Part shown: positions 32,927-41,240 of the stretch, one piece after another
How positions within the stretch are numbered: position 1 is the first letter of the stretch
Layout: every line of letters begins with the position of its first letter
Source: Collinsella sp.
GTDB lineage: Bacteria; Actinomycetota; Coriobacteriia; Coriobacteriales; Coriobacteriaceae
Reading direction: 5' to 3'
DNA: 50,103 nt
Assembly: GCA_019419455.1 (NCBI GenBank)
Contig: DXZW01000029.1
Coordinates: forward strand, 1-50,103
Position numbers and translations under genes: made by a program
Notes under the pieces: generated by a model
Seen by the model: the letters and a program-made list of their open reading frames with translations, nothing else
What the model was told of the DNA's origin: nothing
Databases searched by the model: none

Positions 32927-33751
32927 ATGAAGAATACTCAGCTGCTGCTGATTAACGATATGTGCGGCTACGGCAAGGTCGCGCTTTCCGCCATGCTGCC
33001 GGTGCTGTCGCACATGGGTTACCGTATCCACAATCTGCCGACGGCACTTGTGTCCGACACGCTCAACTACCCCAAGTTCTACATCCACGACACCACCGAG
33101 TACGTGCGTCAAAGCCTCGCTATCTGGGAGGAGCTCGGCTTTGAGTTCGACGCCATCTCGACCGGCTTTATCGTGACCGAGGAAGAGACGCGCATCATCT
33201 CGGACTTTTGCCACCGCCGTGCGCAAAAGGGCACCAAGGTGTTCGTCGATCCCATCATGGGTGACAACGGCAAGCTCTATGCCGGCGTGCCCGAGTCCAC
33301 GATTGGCCTCATGCGGCACCTGCTGGAGTGCGCAGACTACGCGGTGCCCAACTACACCGAGGCCTGTCTGCTCGCCGATACGCCTATTGCAGAGCAGATC
33401 ACGCCCGATGAGGCCCGCGCCCTTGTGGACGCCGTGCGCGAGTTGGGTGCCAAGTCGGTGGTCATTACGAGCGCCGTGGTCAATGGCACGAACGCGGTTA
33501 TCGGTTACGACCATGTAGCGGGGGAGTACTTCACGATTCCCTTTGAGCTCATTCCGGTCTATTTCCCGGGTACGGGCGACACGTTCTCGGCAGTGCTCGT
33601 CGGCCGCGTTATGGCAGGTTGGAGTCTGCAGCGCGCGACGTCCGATGCCATGCGCGTGGTGGCTGAGCTTATCGAGCGCAATGCCGATCAAGAGGACAAG
33701 TCGGCCGGCCTGCCCATCGAGGCCTGCTTGGACGTGATCGACCATGAGTAA
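32927..33751 (+). CDS. pdxY: Pyridoxal/pyridoxamine kinase (PdxY-like)
   Basis: A 274-residue ribokinase-fold kinase. The N-terminus LLINDMCGYGKVALSAMLPVL, VDPIMGDNG-K in the middle, and PGTGDTFSAVLVG near residue 215 (anion-hole GTGD with catalytic Asp) fit pyridoxal kinases that phosphorylate vitamin B6 vitamers with ATP. The N-terminal SHDxxxG-like site of some pyridoxal kinases reads NDMCGYG, so hydroxymethylpyrimidine-kinase-like activity is a weaker alternative. AAGGGAG precedes ATG 32927. Its last 8 nt overlap the next gene, so they form an operon. Confidence 0.8.
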   Translation: MKNTQLLLINDMCGYGKVALSAMLPVLSHMGYRIHNLPTALVSDTLNYPKFYIHDTTEYVRQSLAIWEELGFEFDAISTGFIVTEEETRIISDFCHRRAQKGTKVFVDPIMGDNGKLYAGVPESTIGLMRHLLECADYAVPNYTEACLLADTPIAEQITPDEARALVDAVRELGAKSVVITSAVVNGTNAVIGYDHVAGEYFTIPFELIPVYFPGTGDTFSAVLVGRVMAGWSLQRATSDAMRVVAELIERNADQEDKSAGLPIEACLDVIDHE

Positions 33752-34073
33752 TGCTGGCGAGGGCGGCGTCAAGCCTGCGGGCGAGAACAAGCCGCTCGGC
33801 GCGCCGCGTGGCAAGCGTCCGCGTATCCGCGTGAGCTGCGTGGACCAGCTAGGTGCGTGCCGCTGCCACCATGGTCACAAGCCGGGCGACGTTTTTGACT
33901 TCGACCGAGACCGCGGCAAGATGTGCGCCATGGCCTGCCATGTGGGCTTTCCCTATATCGATATCCTGCGCTATGGCGGAACCGTGCCTGGCAACGAGCC
34001 TGGTACGGCAAAGTTCTGCTGCCCCGAGGTCGACACCCTCAACGTCTGGCTTGCCGAGATCGTCGACGAATAG
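33744..34073 (+). CDS. Small Cys-rich TIGR04076-type protein
   Basis: A 109-residue cytoplasmic protein with seven Cys: RVSCVDQLGACRCHHGHKPG, then KMCAMACHVGFPYIDILRYGG and FCCPEVD. The spacing and the C-terminal IDILRYGG fit the TIGR04076 family, whose role is unknown; the Cys could hold a metal or iron-sulfur centre. The start overlaps the kinase gene by 8 nt (ATGAGTAA). The N-terminal 30 residues are Gly/Pro/Lys-rich and probably flexible. Confidence 0.8.
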   Translation: MSNAGEGGVKPAGENKPLGAPRGKRPRIRVSCVDQLGACRCHHGHKPGDVFDFDRDRGKMCAMACHVGFPYIDILRYGGTVPGNEPGTAKFCCPEVDTLNVWLAEIVDE

Positions 34074-34074
34074 G

Positions 34075-34145
34075 TGAGCGTGGATTTTCTCCCGTTTAGA
34101 GCGCACTTGAATGCTCAAAGTGGGAGAAAATCCACGCTCATTTTT
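34075..34145. terminator. Terminator, perfect 19-bp stem plus T-tract
   Basis: 34075-34093 pairs perfectly with 34122-34140 and is followed by TTTTTC. The loop contains a GAGC/GCTC pair. A degenerate third arm (GGGAGATTATCCACGCTC) follows at 34151-34168, suggesting partial duplication of the palindrome. It separates the convergent TIGR04076 and phosphatase genes. Confidence 0.85.
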
Positions 34146-34205
34146 CATGCGGGAGATTATCCACGCTCGTTTCGCGCCGAAGGCGTGGCCTGCGACCTCG
34201 CTTTC

Positions 34206-34652
34206 CTACAGCTGCTCGAGCATAGCGGCGCAACCGGCGAGCACGTCGCGGTAGGTGGCATCGAAATTGCCGGTGTACCAGGGATCGGCCACGTCGCCGG
34301 GGCGCCCGGTCCAATCGAGCAAGCGCGTAATCTTGCCGTCGGGGTCGTCGCCAAAGATGCGACGCAGGCCACGCGTGTTCTCAGCATCCATATAGACAAT
34401 GTGGTCCCAGTTGCCATACTCTGCTCGACGCGCCTGGCGGGCACGGTGCGCAACGACGGGAATCCCGACTTCGCGCAGCTTGGCGACCGTGCCATGATGC
34501 GGCGGGTTGCCGATCTCCTCAGTTGAGGTCGCTGCGGAATCGATGACAAACTCCGCCTCGCGCCCAGCGCGGCGCACGAGCTCGGTAAACACCGACTCAG
34601 CCATCGTCGAGCGGCAGATATTCCCATGACAGATAAACAGTACGCGTTGCAT
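34206..34652 (-). CDS. Low-molecular-weight protein tyrosine phosphatase
   Basis: A 148-residue phosphatase. The P-loop CHGNICRS (C-x5-R-S) is at residues about 8-15 and the general-acid Asp is in VADPWYTG near residue 120. Such enzymes act on phosphotyrosine of exopolysaccharide kinases or on arginine phosphate in some bacteria. I set the start at ATG 34652, with AAAGGA 8 nt upstream; the frame extends to 34697 but the extra residues are not family-like. It stands alone beside an MFS gene of the same strand. Confidence 0.92.
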   Translation of the reverse strand: MQRVLFICHGNICRSTMAESVFTELVRRAGREAEFVIDSAATSTEEIGNPPHHGTVAKLREVGIPVVAHRARQARRAEYGNWDHIVYMDAENTRGLRRIFGDDPDGKITRLLDWTGRPGDVADPWYTGNFDATYRDVLAGCAAMLEQL

Positions 34653-34703
34653 ATGCGGTTTCCTTTCGATCGCCATCATCGAGCTCGAGTATCGCATCTG
34701 TGC

Positions 34704-35939
34704 TTACGCTCTCGCCCGCTTGCGCTCCCAGCGAGCCAGCTTAATCGTCACCAGCGTGAGCGCCCAGGCCACAAGCGAGAACGCGGCACCAACCGCGCCA
34801 ACGTAGGCAATGCCAACGCTGCTTACCACGGCGCCGCCCACTGCGGTGCCAAACGAGATGCCGACGTTAAACGCCATGGGCTCAACCGAACTTGCGAGTA
34901 CCATCGACTTGGGATGGCGGCTGCGTGCCACGTCCATAAAGTGCGTGATGCACGACACCGAGAACAGGTACATGAGCAACGCCAAGCTAAAGACAAAGAC
35001 CAGCGCGAGCGGCATGGTGCCGCCCACGGCAAACAGCCCGAGTAACGCCGCAGCCTGCAGTACAAACGTCACAAGCAGTGCCTTCATGCCAAAACGCGCG
35101 TCGATCCATCCGCCCAAGATGTTCGAGACCAGGCAGAACACGCCGTAGGCCATAAGCGTGGTGCTCGCCTGAACAGTGCCCATGCCCAGCACCTGCTCAA
35201 GATAAGGCGTCACGTAGCCGTAGAATACATAGACCGACCCCACGCCAAACAAAAAGATAAGCATGCCGGTGATGATGCTCGGTTCGCGTAGCAGACCCGC
35301 CTGCTCGCGGAAGGTAGCGGGTTCGTCGGTCTGTCCGGCGCGCGGCATAAACGCCACGAGCGCTCCGCAGATCAAAACGGCAAAGGTCAGCGTACCATAC
35401 ATGGCCACGTGCCAATCGAGCGTGTCGGCCACAAACTTGCCGATCGAAGTGACAAAGACCATCGCCACGGAAAACGCGCCGTACACGACCGAGATGGCAA
35501 GCGAAGTTTGCTGCGGGGACAGCAGCTCTGGGATGTACGTCACGCCCACGGCGAGCAGCGCGCCCGAGACGGATCCCAGGACAATGCGCGAGATAAAGAG
35601 CACCTGGAAGTTGGGCGCCAACGCCATGACCAGGTTGCCGAGCACAAAGACGATGCCGTAGTACACGAGCAACTGGTAGCGGCGGAATCGCCCCGTGCTG
35701 AGTGCAAGCACCGGCGTGGCGATGGCGTAGACGAGCGCGAACACGCTGATGAGCTGGCCCGCAGTGGCAAGTGATACGCCGAGTTCCGTTGCCAAGTCGC
35801 TTTCGATGCCGATGACCACGAACTCTGAGCAGCCGAGCGAGAATCCCAACAGCACGAGCAGCGCCAGGCAGAGCTTGGTGCGCGCGGGGGAGAGCGCGGC
35901 GGCGGTTGACTTACTTTTAGACGTGGTTGCGGCGGTCAA
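34704..35939 (-). CDS. MFS transporter, DHA1 drug-exporter type
   Basis: About 411 residues with 12 membrane helices. The motif FSLGCSEFVVIGIESDLATELGVSLATAGQLISVFALVYAIATPVLA-type N-terminus (for example SEFVVIGI and FALVYAIATP) is typical of AraJ/YdhP-like DHA1 exporters, as is the helix 5 run YGAFSVAMVF. The start is uncertain: TTG 35939 has GGAG 8 nt upstream and is my choice; GTG 35948 and TTG 35987 are also in frame. Substrates are probably small amphipathic compounds or sugars. Confidence 0.8.
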   Translation of the reverse strand: MTAATTSKSKSTAAALSPARTKLCLALLVLLGFSLGCSEFVVIGIESDLATELGVSLATAGQLISVFALVYAIATPVLALSTGRFRRYQLLVYYGIVFVLGNLVMALAPNFQVLFISRIVLGSVSGALLAVGVTYIPELLSPQQTSLAISVVYGAFSVAMVFVTSIGKFVADTLDWHVAMYGTLTFAVLICGALVAFMPRAGQTDEPATFREQAGLLREPSIITGMLIFLFGVGSVYVFYGYVTPYLEQVLGMGTVQASTTLMAYGVFCLVSNILGGWIDARFGMKALLVTFVLQAAALLGLFAVGGTMPLALVFVFSLALLMYLFSVSCITHFMDVARSRHPKSMVLASSVEPMAFNVGISFGTAVGGAVVSSVGIAYVGAVGAAFSLVAWALTLVTIKLARWERKRARA

Positions 35940-36101
35940 GGTTGTCACTCCAATGTCGCATGAATAAGCGGGATTCAATCCCTGCAACTCTAACAGAATG
36001 TGTCAGGTGCCTGCCCCCCTTTGTCGCAGGCTGTGCTTGCCTGTATAGTCGCAATACAGGCGAAGATGGTCTCAGGTACATTGCGGGCGACAGGAGATCC
36101 C

Positions 36102-37049
36102 ATGGGTATGCACACGACAAAGGTTGCAGTGGGCGAGGGCAAGTTTGCGCTCGAGGCCCAGTTGGCGGTGACGCCGCGCGGCATGGCAGTGTACGCCTGC
36201 TCGCCGGAGTACGCGCATCTGGGCGCCACGGCGCAGGCCATTCCGCGCCCCGAGCCTGGCCGTACGGCGACGGTGAGCATCCTGGCCGTTCCGTGCCATC
36301 GCGACGAAATCCCGGCGCACGATATCGCGGCGGCGCTGGCCACGCGCTTTGGCGTGCCGGTCGTTGCAAGCACGGGCTTTCATGTGGAGAACGCGACCGC
36401 GGACGACTTGCGGCGCATGCTCGATACCACCAAGGAGCTCATCGCCGCGCTCGAGGAAGCTGCAGCCCGCATTCTGCGCGCCGGCTGGGACGAGGGCGGT
36501 GCGGGCGCCGAGGTCGTGGCGGTCGATGCCGCGACCGGCGAGGCGCTTGGTCCCGTTGATCGCATCGAGGCCCATACCGGCGAGGGCGTCCTGCATCAGG
36601 CATTTTTGACGCTGCTGGTCGAGGGCCAGGGCGAAGACGCGCGCCTGCTGCTCTGTCGTCGCAGTCTGCTCAAACGCCTGTGGGGCGGGGTGCTGGCCGA
36701 TAGCTGCGCCGGCCATCCGCTCCCCGGGGAGGACGTTGCCGCCGCCACGGCGCGTCGCATCAACGAAGAGCTTGGCATTACGCGCGATCCCGATCAGCTC
36801 AAGTACCTCGGACACGTGGTGTACCGCGAGGACCACGGCGACGGCCGCTGCGAGTGCGAGTGGTGCGAGGTGTTCGCAGCCCATGTTGAGCCGGGCGAGC
36901 TGCACATCAACCAAGAGGAGATCTCGGAGGTACGACGCGTGACCCCATCCGAGCTCGGCGGCTACCTGCAGGGTCGCCCCGAGCAGCTGGCACCCTGGCT
37001 CCGCGAGGCCCTCAGCGACCCATCCATCCGTGCTGCCCTCGCAATGTGA
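36102..37049 (+). CDS. Fusion of LpdD-like prenyl-flavin chaperone and IPP isomerase (NUDIX)
   Basis: A 315-residue two-domain protein. Residues 1-125 resemble LpdD, the small third protein of gallate decarboxylase loci: EYAHLGATAQAI, VPCHRDEIPAHDIAAALATR and VVASTGFHVENATADDLRRM fit its HxGA, HRDD and GIHxDNAT pattern. Residues about 135-310 are a type I isopentenyl-diphosphate isomerase NUDIX domain: DSCAGHPLPGED (catalytic Cys near 203), TARRINEELGI and ECEWCEVF (Glu as in ENEVC of E. coli Idi). The isomerase makes DMAPP, the source of the prenyl group used by UbiX. ATG 36102 has AGGAG 5 nt upstream. It lies 243 nt before the carrier gene of the decarboxylase locus. Assignment of the first domain is by pattern. 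Confidence 0.8.
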   Translation: MGMHTTKVAVGEGKFALEAQLAVTPRGMAVYACSPEYAHLGATAQAIPRPEPGRTATVSILAVPCHRDEIPAHDIAAALATRFGVPVVASTGFHVENATADDLRRMLDTTKELIAALEEAAARILRAGWDEGGAGAEVVAVDAATGEALGPVDRIEAHTGEGVLHQAFLTLLVEGQGEDARLLLCRRSLLKRLWGGVLADSCAGHPLPGEDVAAATARRINEELGITRDPDQLKYLGHVVYREDHGDGRCECEWCEVFAAHVEPGELHINQEEISEVRRVTPSELGGYLQGRPEQLAPWLREALSDPSIRAALAM

Positions 37050-37140
37050 AAAAAGACAGTCCCTTTGGCACATCCAAACCGTCACAACATTCGATGAAAA
37101 TCTCGAAAACGAGGAAAAGCGTCGAATGTTGTGACGGTTT
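37043..37140. repeat. Composite palindrome, copy 1
   Basis: A TGTGACAAAGGGACAGTCCC-family palindrome (37043-37075) overlaps the stop of the NUDIX fusion gene. It is followed by AAACCGTCACAACATTCGA (37076-37094) paired perfectly with 37122-37140, an inner CTCG/CGAG mini-hairpin and a short T-run. The second half recurs nearly unchanged at 42156-42220. Confidence 0.85.
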
Positions 37141-37208
37141 TTGTCTAGGGGATCGCTTCCCATCCAAAAAATCCCGCTTGACTGTATTGCAACAACACAG
37201 CGCAACGT

Positions 37209-37238
37209 AAGGGGTGTCCGATAACGGGCGCCCCTTTT
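37209..37238 (+). terminator. Leader terminator before the SLC13-type carrier
   Basis: AAGGGGTGTCC, a GATAAC loop and GGGCGCCCCTTTTT form a stem with wobble pairs and a T-tract, 55 nt before the carrier start. A candidate TTGACT box lies at 37178. It either ends read-through or works as an attenuator of the carrier-decarboxylase transcript. Confidence 0.6.
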
Positions 37239-37292
37239 TAAGTGGCAACGTGGCCGCGAATCCGGAGCGCCCCCAACAAGAAAGGTGGGGAG

Positions 37293-38750
37293 ATGGAAGC
37301 GGAAAAGAAGGCGTTTAAGATCACCAAGCGCGAAATTGGTTTTGTGCTGGGTATCGTTGTCTTTTTGCTGGTGAAGTTTCTTCCTTTGGCGGAGCTGAGC
37401 TCGACGGTCGAGCTCACGGTCGGCGGTCAGACCTGTCTGGCACTGACGCTCGCCACGGTGGTGTTCTGGGCATGCGGTGTGGCGCAGCCGGGCTTTGTGG
37501 GCCTGCTCTATTGCGCGCTGCTCGTTCTATTCAAGGTGTGCGTGGACGACACGGGCGCCGCGAGCATCTCGGCGACGGTCGCCTCCACGTTTAGCTCGTG
37601 GACCAAAGCCACTATGTGGCTCGTCATCGGCGCCTACCTCATCGCCAGCGCGGTCAAGGAGTCGGGCCTGGGCGAGCGCATCGCCTATGCGTTCATGCTC
37701 AAGTTCGTGCGCGACGCCAAGTCGCTCATCATCTCGATCTTCGCGCTCACCTTTGTGCTGTCGCTGCTGATCCCGCATCCGTTCCCCCGCGCCTTCCTCA
37801 TCCTCGCCGTCGTCTCGGTCATCGCCGAGTCCGCCGGCTACGGTGACGACGACCGCGGCAAGCTCGGCTTCCTCGTGTTTGCCGCTGCTGCCCCGGGCTC
37901 CATGTTCTTCCTGACGGGCGACTCCACACTCAACCCGCTCGTCGCGCAGTACAGCGCCGAGGCCGGCGGCATGAGCCCGTCCTTCGTCGACTGGTTCCTG
38001 TACATGAGCGTGCCTATGCTGGTCGCGCTGCTGTGCACCCTGTTCCTGGGCCTCTTCCTCTTTAAGCCCAGCAAGGAGCTCGTTTACGATCGCGAGCAGA
38101 TCGTGGCCAAGCAGGCCGCGCTCGGCAAGCTCTCCGTCAAGGAGATCCGCACCATCGTGTGGCTTGTCATCGCCATCGCGCTGTGGCTTACCGTCTCGGG
38201 CGATTACATCGGCTGGGTGACACTTGCCATCGGTGTCGCGCTCGCCATGCCCATCATCGGCGAGGTTCTCACTCCTGCCAGCTGGAACGCTGTCGACATC
38301 AAGTCCCTCATGTTCCTGACGGCCGCCATGGCCGTGGGTTCCGTGGGCGGCGCCACCGGCATGAACGCCTGGATCGCCGACGTCGTGCTTCCCAGCTCCG
38401 TGCCCGAGAACATCTTCCTGTTCGCCCTGCTTGTCGCCGCGCTCTCCATGATCATCCACATGTTCATGGGCTCGGTCATGGCCGTGCTCGGTGTGTGCGT
38501 GCCGGCGTTCATCAGCTTCGCGGCCGGCTCCAGCGTAAGCCCGCTTGCCGTGGCGCTCATCGTCTTCACGTCCATCAACATCCACTACATCCTGCCGTTC
38601 CACAACCTGCCGATCCTTATCGGCGAGGGCAAGGACGCCGGCGGCTACACCTCCAAAGAGGCCATGCGCATGGGTATTCCCCTCACCGCGGTCGTCTTTA
38701 TCGTCGTGCTGGTCGAGGCCGCCTGGTTCCACCTCTTTGGCCTGATGTAA
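37293..38750 (+). CDS. SLC13/DASS-family anion carrier
   Basis: A 485-residue membrane protein with about 12 helices. TKATMWLVIGAYLIASAVKESGLGERIA and the second-half GSVGGATGMNAWIADVV and MIIHMFMGSVMAVLGVCVP fit the divalent anion:Na+ symporter group. Relatives carry dicarboxylates, tartrate or sulfate. Sitting directly upstream of the UbiD gene (142 nt) and after the LpdD fusion, it probably imports the aromatic acid or exchanges acid for product; that substrate is inferred from context only. ATG 37293 follows AAAGGTGGGGAG. Confidence 0.82.
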   Translation: MEAEKKAFKITKREIGFVLGIVVFLLVKFLPLAELSSTVELTVGGQTCLALTLATVVFWACGVAQPGFVGLLYCALLVLFKVCVDDTGAASISATVASTFSSWTKATMWLVIGAYLIASAVKESGLGERIAYAFMLKFVRDAKSLIISIFALTFVLSLLIPHPFPRAFLILAVVSVIAESAGYGDDDRGKLGFLVFAAAAPGSMFFLTGDSTLNPLVAQYSAEAGGMSPSFVDWFLYMSVPMLVALLCTLFLGLFLFKPSKELVYDREQIVAKQAALGKLSVKEIRTIVWLVIAIALWLTVSGDYIGWVTLAIGVALAMPIIGEVLTPASWNAVDIKSLMFLTAAMAVGSVGGATGMNAWIADVVLPSSVPENIFLFALLVAALSMIIHMFMGSVMAVLGVCVPAFISFAAGSSVSPLAVALIVFTSINIHYILPFHNLPILIGEGKDAGGYTSKEAMRMGIPLTAVVFIVVLVEAAWFHLFGLM

Positions 38751-38844
38751 GCAGTCGAGTGCTTGGCTGTAATTAGCCGAGTGCTTGAACTGCGAGTGCC
38801 CGAGCGCCCCATCTATGAGCGCTGCGGCCCCATTACGTTACCAA

Positions 38845-38870
38845 GCCCGGCGGCATCCTCGCCGCCGGGC
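38845..38870. other. Hairpin in the leader of the decarboxylase gene
   Basis: GCCCGGCGGC, ATCCTC, GCCGCCGGGC: a perfect 10-bp stem ending 22 nt before the UbiD start. No T-tract follows, so mRNA stabilisation or processing is as likely as termination. Confidence 0.7.
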
Positions 38871-38892
38871 ACTCTCCCGAAAGGAGCATGCT

Positions 38893-40380
38893 ATGTCCAC
38901 TACCGATGCTTCCCAGATCCACGACCTGCGCTCCGCGCTCGACTTTTTGCGCGAGATGCCGGGCCAGCTGCTCGAGACCGACACTCAGGTCGATCCCGAT
39001 GCCGAGGTCTCGGGCGTCTACCGTCACGTCGGCGCCGGCGGCACCGTTATGCGCCCGACCAAAGAGGGTCCGGCGATGGTCTTCAACAACGTCAAGGGCT
39101 TTGACGATGCCAAGGTCTGCATCGGCATGCTTGCCAGCCGCAAGCGCGTTGCCGCCCTGCTCGACCTTGACGAGGAGCACCTGGGCCTCGAGATCGGCAA
39201 GCGCTTCGAGAGCTTGATTGCGCCTAAGCAGATCGCCGAGGGCGCGCACGTCGACTGCCAGGAGGTCGTGTACAAGGCGACCGACGAGGGCTTTGACCTG
39301 CGCAAGATCGTTCCCGCTCCTACCAACACGCCCGTCGACGGCGGCCCCTACATCACCATGGGCCTCGCCTACGGCACGAGCCCCGACGGCTCCCAGTCCG
39401 ACGTGACCATCCACCGCTTCTCCTGCGTCGACAAGGATAAGCTTGCCATGTGGATTACCCCCGGCAGCCGTCACCTGGGCGCGTTCTTTGACGAGTACTG
39501 CCAGCGCGGCGAAGACATGCCCATCTCCATCTCCATCGGTTTGGACCCCGCCGTGTACATGTGCTGCGGTTTTGAGGCTCCCACCACACCGCTCGGCTTC
39601 AACGAGCTGCAAATTGCCGGCGCCCTGCGCGGCCACGCTGTCGAGCTTGCCGACTGCGTCACCGTTCCGCAGAAGTGCATCGCCAATGCCGAGTACGTGC
39701 TCGAGGGCTACCTCATGCACGACGAGACCATCAACGAGGACGTCAACGGCCACGGCTACGCCATGCCCGAGTTCCCCGGCTACACCGGCGGCGCCAAGGT
39801 CTGCCCGGTGATCAAGATCACCGCCGTCACCACGCGTGTCAACCCCATTATGGAGAGCTGCATCGGCCCTTCGCACGAGCACGTGTCCATGGCCGGTATC
39901 CCCACCGAGGCTTCCATCTACAAGATGGTCGAGACCGCTATCCCGGGCCGCCTGCTCAACGTCCACGCTGCACCCTGCGGCGGCGGCAAGTTCGTTGCCA
40001 TCATGCAGTTTAAGAAGTCGAGCAAAAATGACGAGGGCCGTCAGCGCAACGCCGCCATGCTCGCCTTCTCGGCATTCTCCGAGCTCAAGCATGTGATCTT
40101 GGTTGACGAGGATGTCGACATCTTTGATATGAGCGACGTGATGTGGGCCATGACCACGCGCTTCCAGGCCGACGTCGACCTCATCACCATCCCCGGCTGC
40201 CACTGCCACGTGCTCGACCCGTCCAACGACCCCGCGTTCGACCCCACGATTCGCGAGCACGGCATCGCCTGCAAGGCCATCTTCGACTGCACGGTTCCGT
40301 TCGACCTCAAGAAGAATTTCATTCGCTCGCAGTTCATGGAGATCGACAAGGACAAGTGGGCCAAGGAGATTGCTTTCTAA
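38893..40380 (+). CDS. lpdC: UbiD-family decarboxylase, LpdC (gallate decarboxylase)-like
   Basis: A 495-residue prenylated-FMN-dependent (de)carboxylase. It follows the LpdC branch closely as I know it: SGVYRHVGAGGTVMRPT, GPAMVFNNVKGF, VYKATDEGFDLRKIV, PTNTPVDGGPYIT, MPEFPGYTGG and VDEDVDIFDMSDV. SDVTIHR holds the Arg near residue 175 that contacts the cofactor phosphate or substrate, and acidic residues in ETINED and MPEFPGY are candidates for the catalytic Glu pair. LpdC decarboxylates gallate and protocatechuate; that is the best substrate guess. AAGGAG is 6 nt upstream of ATG 38893. UbiX lies 190 nt downstream past a structured element. Confidence 0.9.
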   Translation: MSTTDASQIHDLRSALDFLREMPGQLLETDTQVDPDAEVSGVYRHVGAGGTVMRPTKEGPAMVFNNVKGFDDAKVCIGMLASRKRVAALLDLDEEHLGLEIGKRFESLIAPKQIAEGAHVDCQEVVYKATDEGFDLRKIVPAPTNTPVDGGPYITMGLAYGTSPDGSQSDVTIHRFSCVDKDKLAMWITPGSRHLGAFFDEYCQRGEDMPISISIGLDPAVYMCCGFEAPTTPLGFNELQIAGALRGHAVELADCVTVPQKCIANAEYVLEGYLMHDETINEDVNGHGYAMPEFPGYTGGAKVCPVIKITAVTTRVNPIMESCIGPSHEHVSMAGIPTEASIYKMVETAIPGRLLNVHAAPCGGGKFVAIMQFKKSSKNDEGRQRNAAMLAFSAFSELKHVILVDEDVDIFDMSDVMWAMTTRFQADVDLITIPGCHCHVLDPSNDPAFDPTIREHGIACKAIFDCTVPFDLKKNFIRSQFMEIDKDKWAKEIAF

Positions 40381-40532
40381 GGTTCCGGCGTTCTACCGAA
40401 CGTCGGACCACTCGACGCTGCGCCCGCGCCTGGCGGGCAATCTGCCCCTCAACTGCGAAGGCATGGGCATAAGCCCTATGCCTTCTTGTTTCGGGGCACC
40501 TTGCCTCGCCAGACGCGCGCTCGCTGACATTG
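40381..40532. repeat. Structured element, family 2, copy A (between ubiD and ubiX)
   Basis: It begins right after the ubiD stop. A 5' hairpin (CCGGCGTT/AACGTCGG) is followed by GACGCTGCGC, a long stem (40425-40440 with 40501-40517), a tip hairpin GGCATGGGC-ATAA-GCCCTATGCC and the end motif CGCTCGCTGACATTG. It matches the element at 44156-44308 in length and plan. It may be a transcribed RNA or a small mobile palindrome. Confidence 0.8.
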
Positions 40533-40570
40533 CCCGACCTATAGCTGCCATTTTGTTGTTAGGAGTTGTC

Positions 40571-41149
40571 ATGCCTGAGTCTTCTGTCCGTCCCCGTCGC
40601 ATCGTCGTTGGCGTTTCGGGCGCCAGCGGTGCCGCGCTGGGCCTTGAGTGCCTCAAATGCCTGCGCCAGGCCGGCGCCGAATCGGCGCTTGTCGTCACGC
40701 GCGGGGGAGAGATCACCATCGAGCAGGAGCTCGGCATGACGCTCGACGAGTTTGCGTGCTATGCCGATGTGGTCTACGACAACAAGAACATCGGCGCCGC
40801 CATTGCAAGCGGCACCTATCCGGTCGATGGCATGATCGTGGCGCCCTGCTCCATGAAGACGCTTGCCGGCATCGCGAGTGGTTACAGCGAAAACCTGTTG
40901 CTGCGTGCGGCCGACGTGCAGATGAAAGAGCAACGCCGCCTGGTACTCATGGTGCGCGAGACGCCCTTCAGTGCGATCCATGTCGACAACATGGCGCGCC
41001 TGGCGCGTGTGCCGGGTGTCATGCTCATGCCGCCCATGCTCACGTTTTACAACGGCCCCGCCACGCTCGACGATGCGGTGCATCACATCGCCGCCAAGGC
41101 GCTCGAGGCCGTCGGCGTGTCATGTGCAAACTATAAGCGCTGGTCATAG
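40571..41149 (+). CDS. ubiX: Flavin prenyltransferase UbiX (LpdB-like)
   Basis: A 192-residue flavoprotein. VVGVSGASGAALGLECLKCL (N-terminal FMN site), VAPCSMKTLAGIASGYSENLLLRAADVQMKE and RRLVLMVRETPFSAIHVDNM are family hallmarks. UbiX attaches a dimethylallyl group to FMN to make the prenyl-FMN cofactor of UbiD enzymes. AGGAG lies 5 nt upstream of ATG 40571. Together with the LpdC-like decarboxylase and LpdD-like domain it completes the LpdB-C-D set known from Lactobacillus plantarum. It may be transcribed with ubiD or separately, depending on what the 190-nt structured gap does. Confidence 0.95.
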   Translation: MPESSVRPRRIVVGVSGASGAALGLECLKCLRQAGAESALVVTRGGEITIEQELGMTLDEFACYADVVYDNKNIGAAIASGTYPVDGMIVAPCSMKTLAGIASGYSENLLLRAADVQMKEQRRLVLMVRETPFSAIHVDNMARLARVPGVMLMPPMLTFYNGPATLDDAVHHIAAKALEAVGVSCANYKRWS

Positions 41150-41240
41150 GCGCATTTAGGGTAGGATACGAGGAGTGTTTGAGCCCGCTGCCCCTGTGGG
41201 CGGCGGGCTTTTCGCGTCAAAGGATGTGTCGGGAGGACCT

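Noticed and set aside
35998..36035. Another copy of the TGTGACAAAGGGACAGTCCC palindrome
   Set aside because: AATGTGTCAGGTGCCTGC with CCCTTTGTCGCA is only loosely similar and does not pair well; too weak to list.
36000..36101. Longer N-terminus of the LpdD-isomerase fusion
   Set aside because: The frame opens at 36000, but the added residues lack similarity and the AGGAG site is placed for ATG 36102.
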